Notes under the pieces: generated by a model
Told to the model about the DNA's origin: nothing
What the model saw: only the letters and a program-made list of their open reading frames with translations
The model's database searches: none
Shown: positions 1 to 8,313 of the stretch, piece by piece
Position numbering within the stretch: position 1 is the first letter of the stretch
How the letters are laid out: each line of letters begins with the position of its first letter
Origin: Brevibacillus porteri
GTDB lineage: Bacteria; Bacillota; Bacilli; Brevibacillales; Brevibacillaceae
Assembly: GCF_003013475.1 (NCBI RefSeq)
Contig: NZ_PXZO01000019.1
Location: 85,203-149,202, forward strand
Direction: 5' to 3'
DNA: 64,000 bases
Position numbers and translations under genes: made by a program

Positions 1-230
1 TCTGGCAGTTTGGTAAAACAGGGATAGCAATACCCGCTGTTAAACGTCTTGTTTGTTTTGCGGCCACAGGCAATGCAATTTTTTTCGCCCAAAAACGAAA
101 TCGTCAATTCACTGCCCAGCCATTCATTAAGCGGAAGGCGATCTTCACCGATATTCAAATAGTAGTCTACCGGCTTGTCCCCTCCATGGTACTCGTGTGT
201 TAGTCCTTGCAAAATACCGCGGAGTTCCAC
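1..230 (-). CDS. DUF2797 family protein, N-terminal part (runs off window)
   Basis: The frame opens with GTG at 230, behind a good ribosome binding site (GGAGAGGA) seven to nine bases upstream on the minus strand, and continues past base 1. The visible 76 residues start VELRGILQGLTHEYHGG and contain a CxxC...CxxC pair (CIACGRK, YCYPCF) that would suit a zinc-binding motif. This start and cysteine pattern match my recollection of the DUF2797 family, whose function is not established. The C-terminal part lies outside the window, so completeness cannot be judged. Confidence 0.75.
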   Translation of the reverse strand, partial: MELRGILQGLTHEYHGGDKPVDYYLNIGEDRLPLNEWLGSELTISFLGEKNCIACGRKTNKTFNSGYCYPCFTKLP

Positions 231-371
231 CAAACTCTCTCCTCTCCTATGTACGGTTCTTCCATTTTAACATAACCGCCACCTACTCTGACCGCTGTTT
301 TCTTTTGGTAGCATGTTTTCCCTGGCAGGAGGTGAACCTAATCACATCCCAGAAGAAGGAGGCGATTGTTC

Positions 372-1073
372 ATGCGCAAATGCATACGGTACGCCTTGCT
401 TTTCGCCTGCCTTCTTGGCTACGGCACTCTACCTACCTTTGCCCAGCAAACACTACCTTCGTATGAGCCGATCCACAGAATCGACACAGAGAAAAAGGTC
501 GTCGCCCTCACTTTTGATGATGGGCCGGATGCTATCTACACGCCCAAAATTCTTGAGGTGCTGCACCAGTACAATGTTCGCGCTACGTTTTTTGTCCTTG
601 GCTCACAAGTGGACAAGCATCCAAAGGTCATGCAGTGGATTTACAAGGCCGGGCATGAAATCGGCAACCACGGCTACCACCATTTTGACCTGAACAAGCT
701 GACCGAGCATGAAGTGTACGAAGACATCAAGCATGCAGAGCGCTCCATTTTGAAGACGACCGGCATTTTGGCGCAATACTACCGTCCACCCTACGGCATC
801 CTGACACATGACGTCATGAATGCGGTTCAATCCAGTGGCTACGACATCATTCACTGGTCCATTGATCCTCGTGATTGGTCTTTGGCACGCACGGCTAATG
901 TCATTGCCAAAAGCGTCAAAAGCAATGTCTCCTCCGGGGATATCATCCTGTTTCATGATGGGGGTCTGAACCAACGGCAAACAGTCGCTGCGCTTCGGGA
1001 GCTCATCACGGATTTGCGTTCGCAGGGCTATCGGTTTGTCACGGTCAGTCAATTGTTGGATGCAGCAAAATAA
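372..1073 (+). CDS. Secreted polysaccharide deacetylase (NodB/CE4 family)
   Basis: This encodes a 233-residue exported carbohydrate esterase expected to remove N- or O-acetyl groups from cell-wall polysaccharide or chitooligosaccharide. Residues 1-25 form a signal peptide (basic start, hydrophobic core, cleavage after TFA). The NodB motifs are visible: TFDDGPD at 47-53 with the catalytic and metal aspartates, the NHGYHH histidines at 99-104, and RPPYG at 138-142; a later FHDGG segment follows. I chose ATG 372 because AGAAGGAGG sits nine bases upstream; an in-frame TTG at 366 is too close to it. It is monocistronic, ending in a strong terminator. The exact substrate cannot be read from the sequence. 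Confidence 0.93.
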   Translation: MRKCIRYALLFACLLGYGTLPTFAQQTLPSYEPIHRIDTEKKVVALTFDDGPDAIYTPKILEVLHQYNVRATFFVLGSQVDKHPKVMQWIYKAGHEIGNHGYHHFDLNKLTEHEVYEDIKHAERSILKTTGILAQYYRPPYGILTHDVMNAVQSSGYDIIHWSIDPRDWSLARTANVIAKSVKSNVSSGDIILFHDGGLNQRQTVAALRELITDLRSQGYRFVTVSQLLDAAK

Positions 1074-1076
1074 TAC

Positions 1077-1132
1077 GGCACCAGTGCCTCGTTTTTCATG
1101 AAACGAAACGAAGCAACTGGTGCCTTTTTTTT
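1077..1132 (+). terminator. Intrinsic terminator of the deacetylase gene
   Basis: The arms GGCACCAGT and ACTGGTGCC enclose a secondary small hairpin and are followed by eight T residues. The T-tract overlaps the last bases of the convergent ABC ATPase gene. Confidence 0.9.
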
Positions 1133-1859
1133 ACGCCAATACCTTGCCCAAGAACGAGCGTAAGCGATCGTTACTGCTGTTGCCAAAAACCTCGCTGGGA
1201 TGACCTTCTGCCATGATGATACCCTGATCCATAAAAATGATGCGGTCGCCCACTTCCTTGGCAAAATTCATTTCGTGTGTAACGACTACCATTGTCATGC
1301 CTTCTTTGGCTAAATTTTTGATGACGGCAAGCACCTCTCCTACCAGCTCCGGGTCTAGGGCGGATGTCGGCTCATCAAACAGCATAACCTTTGGATTCAT
1401 GGCGAGCGCCCTTGCGATTGCGACTCGTTGCATCTGCCCGCCAGACAGCCGCTCGGGATACACATCGGCCTTATCCTGGAGCCCCACCTTCTGCAAGAGA
1501 ACCAAGCCTTGCTTGCGGGCTTCTTCCTGGGACATTTTCTTCACTTTTACAGGGGCCAGCATGACGTTTTCCAGCACCGTTTTATGCGGAAAGAGATTAA
1601 AGCGCTGAAAGACCATCCCGACCTCTTCTCTGACTTTATTAATATCGGTCTTGGGGTCTGACAAATCATGTCCGTTGATGACAATCCTTCCGCCGCTCAT
1701 TTCCTCCAGCTGATTCAAGCAACGTAAAAACGTGCTCTTGCCCGAGCCAGACGGACCAATGACACAGACTACTTCCTTTTCTGCTACCTGAGTCGTAATG
1801 CCTTTCAACACTTTCAGATCGCCGTAGTTCTTCGTCAAATCCGACACCTGTATAATCAT
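1131..1859 (-). CDS. Polar amino acid ABC transporter ATP-binding protein (GlnQ/ArtP-like)
   Basis: This 242-residue ATPase has Walker [10 protein letters not shown] at 35-43, the signature LSGGQ at 138-142, Walker B VMLFDEP at 158-164 and a late switch histidine in VVTHEM. Length and motif wording match the GlnQ/HisP/ArtP class, which energises import of glutamine, arginine, cystine or other polar amino acids. The start is supported by GGGGGACAGACAA before ATG 1859. No permease or binding-protein gene is adjacent, so it is an orphan subunit here: it may serve a transporter encoded elsewhere, or its partners may have been separated by rearrangement. Substrate specificity cannot be assigned. 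Confidence 0.9.
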   Translation of the reverse strand: MIIQVSDLTKNYGDLKVLKGITTQVAEKEVVCVIGPSGSGKSTFLRCLNQLEEMSGGRIVINGHDLSDPKTDINKVREEVGMVFQRFNLFPHKTVLENVMLAPVKVKKMSQEEARKQGLVLLQKVGLQDKADVYPERLSGGQMQRVAIARALAMNPKVMLFDEPTSALDPELVGEVLAVIKNLAKEGMTMVVVTHEMNFAKEVGDRIIFMDQGIIMAEGHPSEVFGNSSNDRLRSFLGKVLA

Positions 1860-2036
1860 TTGTCTGTCCCCCTATTGCGATAAAACAAGCTTGTAGTTCT
1901 TGTGATTTCATTTTACCGCAATAGTCAAAAGATTGCATGAATTTACTATCAGCCTACCTCATTCCCATTTTTTCCAGTGCTAGTCCTATGCGTAACTCTG
2001 CCCTCGACGGCTCATGCTAAGTGTGAGGTGGTTTTC

Positions 2037-3002
2037 ATGCATCGAAAAAAATGGGTCGCGCTCGTAATCGTACTGGTCGTTTTTCTATTAGGGCTTTTGG
2101 TGGAGGGTATTTACGGGACTTATACAGATCTCGTCGACCATCCTGGGTTCGCTTGGGAAGAAAATGTGGTATCGGGCTATGGCAACAGCAAAATTGTGCA
2201 GCTATTTGTAAACGGCGTTATTTCGGGGCAACAAAATAACGCCGGGCTGCCTTCGATGACGGAGCTATTGACTGAACAGCTACGCCGAATTGAAGAGGAT
2301 GAGATGGTGAAAGCCGTGGTCCTTCGCATTGATAGTCCAGGGGGAGAGGTCGTCGCTACCGATGAACTGCACAGACGCTTGCTGCGGCTCAAGCAGGTTC
2401 GCAATCTTCCTATTGTCGTCAGCATGGGTTCCACAGCAGCGTCAGGCGGCTATTACTTGGCCACAACAGGCGATGCGATTTTTGCCAATCCCAACACACT
2501 AACCGGCAGCCTCGGCGTCATTTTCAATCTGTTTAACTATAGTGAAGCTGCGAACAAGCTAGGTGTACATCAATACGCGATCAAAAGCGGACGCTTCAAG
2601 GACATCGGCAGTCCAGCCCGGCCACTGACGGACCCAGAACGGCACATTTTCCAAACACTCGTCAACGAAAGCTACAACAATTTCGTCGACGTCATCGTCA
2701 AGGGCCGCAACCTCTCCCGTCAACGCGTGCTGGAAATCGCTGACGGCCGTGTCTATTCCGGTGAGCAAGCAAAACGCTTGGGGCTCATCGATGAATTCGG
2801 CGATTTGGAGGAAGCGACACGCTATGCCCTCTCTTTGTCTGGAGAAAAAGAAGCCATGGTCATACGCTATGCGGACCAACTCTCCATCAGCAAGCTGTTA
2901 TTCAGCATGAAGCAGTATTGGTCGAATCCTGATCCGCTTGGTCTCAATCGAATATGGGACCGCCAAAGTTCACCTCGCCTGCTGTATCAGTTCATGCCTT
3001 AG
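2037..3002 (+). CDS. sppA: Signal peptide peptidase SppA-type serine protease
   Basis: This is a 321-residue membrane-anchored protease. It has one N-terminal transmembrane segment (residues 7-26) and a ClpP/crotonase-like protease domain facing outward. The Ser/Lys dyad is visible: Ser136 in ASGGYY and Lys188 in GRFKDIG, 52 residues apart as in Bacillus SppA. SppA degrades leftover signal peptides in the membrane and in Bacillus contributes to lantibiotic resistance. GAGGTGG precedes ATG 2037; the open frame extends upstream, but without a binding site. It is followed 30 bases later by the RDD-protein gene, an arrangement resembling sppA-yteJ in Bacillus, so the two are probably one transcription unit. 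Confidence 0.93.
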   Translation: MHRKKWVALVIVLVVFLLGLLVEGIYGTYTDLVDHPGFAWEENVVSGYGNSKIVQLFVNGVISGQQNNAGLPSMTELLTEQLRRIEEDEMVKAVVLRIDSPGGEVVATDELHRRLLRLKQVRNLPIVVSMGSTAASGGYYLATTGDAIFANPNTLTGSLGVIFNLFNYSEAANKLGVHQYAIKSGRFKDIGSPARPLTDPERHIFQTLVNESYNNFVDVIVKGRNLSRQRVLEIADGRVYSGEQAKRLGLIDEFGDLEEATRYALSLSGEKEAMVIRYADQLSISKLLFSMKQYWSNPDPLGLNRIWDRQSSPRLLYQFMP

Positions 3003-3032
3003 CCTGTTAAAACAAAAAAGGAGTGGCTTCTT

Positions 3033-3524
3033 ATGAACCAGCTTCCCGACGAAGAAAAAGCACATGATCCTGATTCCCTTGATCCATATTCAGAAGCACA
3101 ACCACAACATTTGTATGCTGGCTTCTGGATTCGTGTGGTGGCGTCGCTCCTTGATTCGATGTTCTTGATCGGCATTAGCTACCTCATTTTCAATCCATTA
3201 CGACGTTTTTTTGCCGTTCCATACGCCTCTTTTCATTTCATCGATTTGGTAGAGGCGTTGTTTGATCTCCTCTATATGATCTTGCTGACCTGGTGGACCG
3301 GACAAACCTTGGGAAAGCTGATCACAGGCATCCGTGTCATCAGTGCCAGACAGGCGCGAGGCAATCTGTCTGGCGGACAGGTATTTTTACGAGAAGTCAT
3401 CGGCAAATTCGTCGCTTCACTCGTATTCGGACTGGGCTATCTATGGGTTGCATGGCACCCACGTAAGCAAGGCTGGCATGATCTGATCGCCAAAACGTAT
3501 GTCATCCGGGATCGTCGACCATAA
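3033..3524 (+). CDS. RDD family membrane protein (YteJ-like)
   Basis: This is a 163-residue integral membrane protein. After a hydrophilic, acidic N-terminus, the RDD domain begins with the R-x-x-A-x-x-x-D signature (WIRVVASLLDSMFL), then two further hydrophobic segments and the typical TGQTLGKLITGIRV motif. Function of the RDD family is generally unknown, although some members affect ion or osmolyte homeostasis. It has a good binding site (AAAGGAGTGG) and sits directly downstream of sppA. In Bacillus the equivalent neighbour YteJ is linked to SppA, so a role in SppA membrane function is plausible but inferred from gene order. Confidence 0.88.
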   Translation: MNQLPDEEKAHDPDSLDPYSEAQPQHLYAGFWIRVVASLLDSMFLIGISYLIFNPLRRFFAVPYASFHFIDLVEALFDLLYMILLTWWTGQTLGKLITGIRVISARQARGNLSGGQVFLREVIGKFVASLVFGLGYLWVAWHPRKQGWHDLIAKTYVIRDRRP

Positions 3525-3555
3525 CCTCCGCTCTATAGCGGGGGTTTTATTTTTG
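3525..3555 (+). terminator. Intrinsic terminator after the sppA-RDD unit
   Basis: The hairpin CCTCCGCT/AGCGGGGG is followed by TTTTATTTTT, directly after the stop codon of the RDD gene. Confidence 0.85.
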
Positions 3556-3640
3556 CATCCTTGGTCCCTATTTTTGTAGGAGCTTCCTGCCGATACCATT
3601 ACCAACAAGGCAGATCCTATCCAACCGAGGAGGAAGATAC

Positions 3641-4651
3641 ATGCGAAAACAGAAAGTAACCAGCATCCTCGCCCTGAGCCTTTCGCTGGCTCTGCTCGGC
3701 CACGTTGCCCCTGTCCTTCCTGTTTCAGCTGCATCTGCTGCCCCTCAAGCAGCAGCCGTTAAAACGAATGTCGTTTATAACCTTCAGCTAGGAATGAGCA
3801 CAGCACAGGTAGAACAAATATTAGGCAAGCCTGCCCGCATTGATCCAAGTCATACGGGCGTGGAATGGTGGATTTACAATCAAGATTTGAACAACTATAT
3901 TCAAGTCGGCCTGCAAAACGGCAAAGTCGTGACGTTGTTTACCAATGGAGCCAAGCTGAATCTGAATGGCATCACGATTGGCTCTACTACAAAAGACCTA
4001 CAAAACAGCTGGGGTGCACCGCAAAATACGCTGACGATCAACCCGAGTCTGCGTATCCAAAAAAATACCCTTACTCATCCGACCTATCTCCAAAACAATC
4101 AGGCGATCACCTTCTCTATCGATCAGCTGGGTGGAAATAAGGTCGCAGGGGTGCGCATCTCTACTCCTGAGCATTTTGCCACTATTGCGATTGGCTTGAT
4201 GTATCCCATTTCCTATACGAAATTACCTGAACTGCCGAAACTGACAGACGCACAGATGAAGCAGGCAGCGCTCGCATACGAGAAACAAAATTTGGACTTG
4301 CTCAACGTGGCAAGGCAACGTGCCAAGCTGCCCGTTATCACGTGGGATGAACAAGTTGCAGCAGTGGCCAGAGCACACAGCCAAGACATGGCCCAGAATA
4401 ACTTTTTCAACCATACCTCCCCATCTACGGGAAGTCCGTTTGATCGTTTGAAGCAAGCCAGCATTCGTTACAGCGCAGCTGGTGAAAACATTGCCTACGG
4501 ACAGCTAGACGGGATCGAAGCCCACATGAGCTGGATGAACTCCGCAGGGCATCGTCAAAACTTGCTCTCTCCAAATTTCAAGCAGCTCGGCGTCGGTATC
4601 CTGATCAAAGATGGCCGCCCATATTTCACCCAAAATTTTGTCACCCGCTAA
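3641..4651 (+). CDS. Secreted CAP-domain (SCP-like) protein with CAP-associated N-terminal domain
   Basis: This is a 336-residue exported protein. Residues 1-30 form a signal peptide ending in an Ala-rich stretch. Residues 45-190 resemble the CAP-associated N-terminal domain of Bacillus YlbC-type proteins (short repeats such as LQLGMSTAQVEQILGKP and IGSTTKDLQNSWG). Residues about 218-336 form a CAP/SCP domain with NHTSPSTGSPFDR, GENIAYG and HRQNLLSPNF. Bacterial CAP proteins of this kind are found in the envelope; their biochemical activity is not settled. The start is supported by GAGGAGG upstream of ATG 3641. The gene stands alone between two terminators. Confidence 0.9.
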   Translation: MRKQKVTSILALSLSLALLGHVAPVLPVSAASAAPQAAAVKTNVVYNLQLGMSTAQVEQILGKPARIDPSHTGVEWWIYNQDLNNYIQVGLQNGKVVTLFTNGAKLNLNGITIGSTTKDLQNSWGAPQNTLTINPSLRIQKNTLTHPTYLQNNQAITFSIDQLGGNKVAGVRISTPEHFATIAIGLMYPISYTKLPELPKLTDAQMKQAALAYEKQNLDLLNVARQRAKLPVITWDEQVAAVARAHSQDMAQNNFFNHTSPSTGSPFDRLKQASIRYSAAGENIAYGQLDGIEAHMSWMNSAGHRQNLLSPNFKQLGVGILIKDGRPYFTQNFVTR

Positions 4652-4665
4652 CACTACAGCAAAAA

Positions 4666-4697
4666 GACACGCCTTCGTAAGTGGCGTGTCTTTTTTT
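4666..4697 (+). terminator. Intrinsic terminator of the CAP-domain gene
   Basis: The perfect 8-bp stem GACACGCC/GGCGTGTC is followed by seven T residues. Confidence 0.93.
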
Positions 4698-4716
4698 CGT
4701 GAACACAAGGGCAAAG

Positions 4717-4863
4717 CTATGGCTGCGAAGTTGCATTTGTAGTGGCAGGTGCAGACGGTGTCGGAGCCTGGCCGTCATCTGAGAAAAACGGGATGATTAC
4801 CAGACTGAGCACGAAAAATAAGATCCAGGCAATGCCTCTTCTGAAAATGCATGGTGTCAGCAT
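4717..4863 (-). CDS. Small single-pass membrane protein (48 aa)
   Basis: A 48-codon frame starts at ATG 4863 behind GGAAGGGG (spacing eight) and ends at TAG 4717. The peptide has a short basic N-terminus (CIFRRG), one hydrophobic segment of about 17 residues (IAWILFFVLSLVIIPFF), then an Asp-Asp and an Ala/Pro/Thr-rich tail that would lie outside the cell. An in-frame ATG seven codons upstream lacks a binding site. I recognise no family. Coding status rests on the binding site and the typical membrane-peptide layout; it lies between two terminators with its own space. Confidence 0.55.
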   Translation of the reverse strand: MLTPCIFRRGIAWILFFVLSLVIIPFFSDDGQAPTPSAPATTNATSQP

Positions 4864-4944
4864 CGGGTAACCCCTTCCAATCATGCTGTTCTACTTACTA
4901 TTCATACGCTTCCCACCTTGATGCCCGTTTATGCTTTTTTGGGC

Positions 4945-4980
4945 AAAAAAATAAAAGCCTCGCCAAAAGCTTGGCGAAGC
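4945..4980 (-). terminator. Intrinsic terminator of the MFS gene
   Basis: On the minus strand GCTTCGCCAA pairs with TTGGCGAGGC and is followed by TTTTATTTTTTT. It lies just past the stop codon of the MFS gene at 4997. Confidence 0.85.
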
Positions 4981-4996
4981 TTATCCATCCTTGTTT

Positions 4997-6181
4997 TTAC
5001 CCCTGTTTTTGCAAGGGCATCGAATACGTCTGTTCTTGGATTGCCTTTTGTTTGAAAAACAGGCAAGCTGCCGCGAAAACAATGAGCAGCGATCCCATCA
5101 GCCAAAAGATCGTCCACGGCTCCCACACGTCTATCAGCAGGCCATTCACATTCGGAGCCAAAATACTGGCGACACCAAAATTGACGCCCGCGATAATTCC
5201 TGCGGTAGGAACCATCGATGCTGGTAAAATATCTGCCGAAAAAGCCAAACCTAACGAGTAAAAGGAACCGACAGCCGCTCCAGCTATAGCCAACAACAGC
5301 ATCATCAGCCATACGTTTTCACCTGCAAACGGGAACAGGAAGAAGGCCAATCCCCCTACAAGCGCACACGCGAGCATGACCTGCTTGCGACCTAAACGGT
5401 CACTCAATGCCCCCAGCGGCATCTGCAAAATAATACTTCCCACGACAAACGACGGAAGGATCAAGGAAACCCATTCAACAGACAAGCCAGTACGCAAGGC
5501 ATAAACGGGAAAACTGCCGTTGAGCGACGTCTCCATGAATCCGAACAAAAACGAAGGAATCAGCGCCAGCCAGGCCAGTCGCAAAACAAATGCGTATTTG
5601 TTTTGCTTCTTTTCCGTTTGTTCGATCTGTGCAGGGAACTCATCTTTGATCCGGGATAATAATAAGAAGGCAATCAGATACAGAACGAGCAAGCCGCCAA
5701 ATGGTACCCAAATCCCCAAATGGAGCACGCTTAAGCCTAATGGACCAATACTAAAGCCCACGCCATATGCCAGCCCGTAAATGGAAAGATCGCGTCCTCG
5801 ATTCTCGGGGGCTGCGATCTTGGTCACCCACATTTGGCTGGCGTAATGTAAACCACTATCGCCCACTCCCATCAGTAAACGTAATACGAACCAGACCGCC
5901 AAATGGCTGAACATCGGGATGAGCGCTGTTGCGATCGTCACCAGCAGCAACCCCCATAATATTGTGGATCGGTATCCAATGCGCCGCAGTGGGATTTCCA
6001 AAAATGGATTGACCATGACCATTCCAATATACAAGGCAGCGGCGTTGAGTCCGTTCATCACGGATGAAACACCTTGTTTTTCCAATAAAACCGTCAGCAT
6101 CGGGATCGTCAAGCCTTGGCTTAACCCCGCAATGCCGACAACCAAAATCAACACCCAAAAGGTGTAACGTGACTGTGACAT
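4997..6181 (-). CDS. MFS transporter, probable drug or metabolite exporter
   Basis: This 394-residue protein has about twelve hydrophobic segments and the MFS hallmark between helices 2 and 3 in degenerate form. A second copy at the start of the C-terminal half is clearer (GALSDRLGRKQVMLACALVG). The start is ATG 6181 with AAGGAG ten bases upstream; the open frame extends to 6217 without a better site. It lies 28 bases downstream of the bmrD-like gene on the same strand and is probably co-transcribed with it. The substrate cannot be read from sequence; co-location with a multidrug ABC exporter suggests efflux. Confidence 0.87.
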   Translation of the reverse strand: MSQSRYTFWVLILVVGIAGLSQGLTIPMLTVLLEKQGVSSVMNGLNAAALYIGMVMVNPFLEIPLRRIGYRSTILWGLLLVTIATALIPMFSHLAVWFVLRLLMGVGDSGLHYASQMWVTKIAAPENRGRDLSIYGLAYGVGFSIGPLGLSVLHLGIWVPFGGLLVLYLIAFLLLSRIKDEFPAQIEQTEKKQNKYAFVLRLAWLALIPSFLFGFMETSLNGSFPVYALRTGLSVEWVSLILPSFVVGSIILQMPLGALSDRLGRKQVMLACALVGGLAFFLFPFAGENVWLMMLLLAIAGAAVGSFYSLGLAFSADILPASMVPTAGIIAGVNFGVASILAPNVNGLLIDVWEPWTIFWLMGSLLIVFAAACLFFKQKAIQEQTYSMPLQKQG

Positions 6182-6209
6182 GGTGTTGTTTCTCCTTCCT
6201 AGCTCCCTA

Positions 6210-8294
6210 CTAAGCACTCTCTACGGAAGCACTCCCCTGTTGAAGCTGATACATTTTTTGATAAAGACCATTTTTCACCATGAGTTCATCATGTGTACCT
6301 CGCTCCATGATTTCTCCACGGGACAAAACAAGAATCTGGTCGGCGTGCTGAATCGTCGACAAGCGATGGGCAATGATGAATGTCGTCCTACCTTTTGATA
6401 GTACATGCAACGCTTCCTGAATGGCTAGCTCTGTTTCACTGTCAATGCTTGCCGTTGCTTCATCCAAGATCAGCATCGCGGGATCAGCAGCCAATGCACG
6501 TGCAAAAGAGATCAGTTGGCGTTGGCCTGCCGATAGCGTCATGCCTCGCTCGACGACTGGCTCGTCATAACTGCCCGGCAGCTTGGAAATGAATTCGTCA
6601 GCACGTACAGCTTTTGCCGCCCGCTTCACTTCTTCATCCGTAATCGTATCGTTGTACATGCGAATATTGAATCCAATGCTTCCCGTAAACAAGAACGGGT
6701 CCTGCAAAACCAGTCCGACATGACTGCGCAGCGAGTGCGTATCAATCTGTCTCATATCTTGCCCGTCGATCAAAATGCTCCCTTTCGTCACCGGATAGAA
6801 CCCGAGCAGCAAATTCATCAAAGAGCTTTTTCCCGATCCAGTGTGCCCTACCAGTGCAATCGTCTGACCAGGCTGCGCCGTAAAGGAGACGTTTTTTAAG
6901 ACGTAATCGTCACCCTGATAAGCAAAAGATACGTTATCAAAAACAACCTCTCCACGCGGGCGCTCGATTTGTGCACCAGCTTCTCTCTTCTCCGTGGTCT
7001 CATCCATAATTTCGAAGACGCGCCCCGCTGAAATGGTCGCCTGCTGCATTTGTGACAACCGATTCATGATCATGTTGATCGGCTCGAAAAAACGCCCCAT
7101 GTAATCAACAAAAGCAAAAAGCGCACCAAAGGAAATCGCGCTGTGGAAGGAACTCGAGCCGTAATACCAGACGATCAGGGTCAAGGAAATTTTCCAGATC
7201 AGATCTACCGCTGGGCGCAAAAGCAAGGATTCGAGATTAATTTCTTTCATCCGCACCTTGAAGTAGTCTTCATTTACATCAGCAAACTCCTTTTGCACAC
7301 CTTTCTCCCGACGAAAAGCCTGCACGATCGTCATGTTCTGGATCATTTCATTGATCGTTGTATTCATATCACCGAGCTTCGCTCGAATCACCGCATAGTA
7401 GCGAGAGCTGTACTTTTGATACACGTAGACTAACAGTACGAGCACTGGCACCGTCAAAAAGCAGAAGAGAGCGAGCTCAGGCTGCAAGATGTAGAGCGCG
7501 ATCAAGATTCCGATCAAATAAAGACCATTCTGCACAAACGTCGCGAGTACACTCACATACAGCTCACGAATGGCTTCTGTATCATTGCTCACACGGGAAA
7601 CAAGCGCACCCACTGGCGTTTTATCAAAAAAGGCAACCGGGAGCTTTTGCAAATGGATAAACAGCTTCATCCGCATTTGCTGAATGATGCGCTGCGCGAT
7701 CTTTTGCAGCCACAAAATCTGGACGTAATTGAATCCTGCTGAGAGCAAGATCAGTGCTCCATAACCTGCGGACAGCCAGACAATAGGCAGGACATCCCCC
7801 TGATACATCGCCTTGACTTCCTCAACGGTCAGCCGAATGCCTGTGGAGGTCATCTTTTGACCTGATTGATCCTTCGTTGTTACCTCGAAGCGTTCCCTGC
7901 CGTTTTCTGGCGCAATCGGAGTGAATTGCTTCTCTGTGTTTGGATTCACCTTGCCGGAAACCAAGTAATAGGTCGTGCCTTCTGTCAGCACGGTTCCTTC
8001 TTTTTGACGGATACTATCCAAAGCAATACCCGTCTTTGCTGCAACATCTTCACGAATATAGTTCGTACCGTTCAGTGAGGCGACCTGCCCCGCTGCTTGT
8101 GGTGGCACTTCGTCCAGTTGATACCAAGGCTTTTGGATCGCTAGGATGTGATTATCAATGATGACCTTGGCTAAAAAAGGACCCGCCAACTCTGCACTCG
8201 TTCCCAGCAAGAGCAGGAACAGCGCTCCCAGTATTTGCTTTTGAAATGGCCTGGCGTACTCGGTCAAACGCCCCCATACATTTTCTTTGCTCAT
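6210..8294 (-). CDS. bmrD: Heterodimeric multidrug ABC exporter subunit, BmrD (YheH)-like
   Basis: This is a 694-residue fused permease-ATPase. The membrane domain has six segments, with a large extracytoplasmic insert of about 120 residues between the first two (from IDNHILAIQKPWY through NYIREDVAA to EEVKAMYQG). That insert is characteristic of BmrD/YheH and absent from its partner. The ATPase has Walker A VGHTGSGKSS, signature LSAGQ and Walker B AMLILDEAT with an intact catalytic Glu. ATG 8294 follows GGGGGAAAG. The gene lies 19 bases after bmrC. In Bacillus subtilis the BmrC-BmrD heterodimer exports Hoechst 33342, doxorubicin and other drugs; the same role is inferred here. Confidence 0.88.
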   Translation of the reverse strand: MSKENVWGRLTEYARPFQKQILGALFLLLLGTSAELAGPFLAKVIIDNHILAIQKPWYQLDEVPPQAAGQVASLNGTNYIREDVAAKTGIALDSIRQKEGTVLTEGTTYYLVSGKVNPNTEKQFTPIAPENGRERFEVTTKDQSGQKMTSTGIRLTVEEVKAMYQGDVLPIVWLSAGYGALILLSAGFNYVQILWLQKIAQRIIQQMRMKLFIHLQKLPVAFFDKTPVGALVSRVSNDTEAIRELYVSVLATFVQNGLYLIGILIALYILQPELALFCFLTVPVLVLLVYVYQKYSSRYYAVIRAKLGDMNTTINEMIQNMTIVQAFRREKGVQKEFADVNEDYFKVRMKEINLESLLLRPAVDLIWKISLTLIVWYYGSSSFHSAISFGALFAFVDYMGRFFEPINMIMNRLSQMQQATISAGRVFEIMDETTEKREAGAQIERPRGEVVFDNVSFAYQGDDYVLKNVSFTAQPGQTIALVGHTGSGKSSLMNLLLGFYPVTKGSILIDGQDMRQIDTHSLRSHVGLVLQDPFLFTGSIGFNIRMYNDTITDEEVKRAAKAVRADEFISKLPGSYDEPVVERGMTLSAGQRQLISFARALAADPAMLILDEATASIDSETELAIQEALHVLSKGRTTFIIAHRLSTIQHADQILVLSRGEIMERGTHDELMVKNGLYQKMYQLQQGSASVESA

Positions 8295-8313
8295 GAAACG
8301 CTTTCCCCCTCTC

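Noticed and set aside
1977..2036. Upstream extension of sppA by 20 codons
   Set aside because: No binding site; ATG 2037 behind GAGGTGG gives a standard anchor segment.
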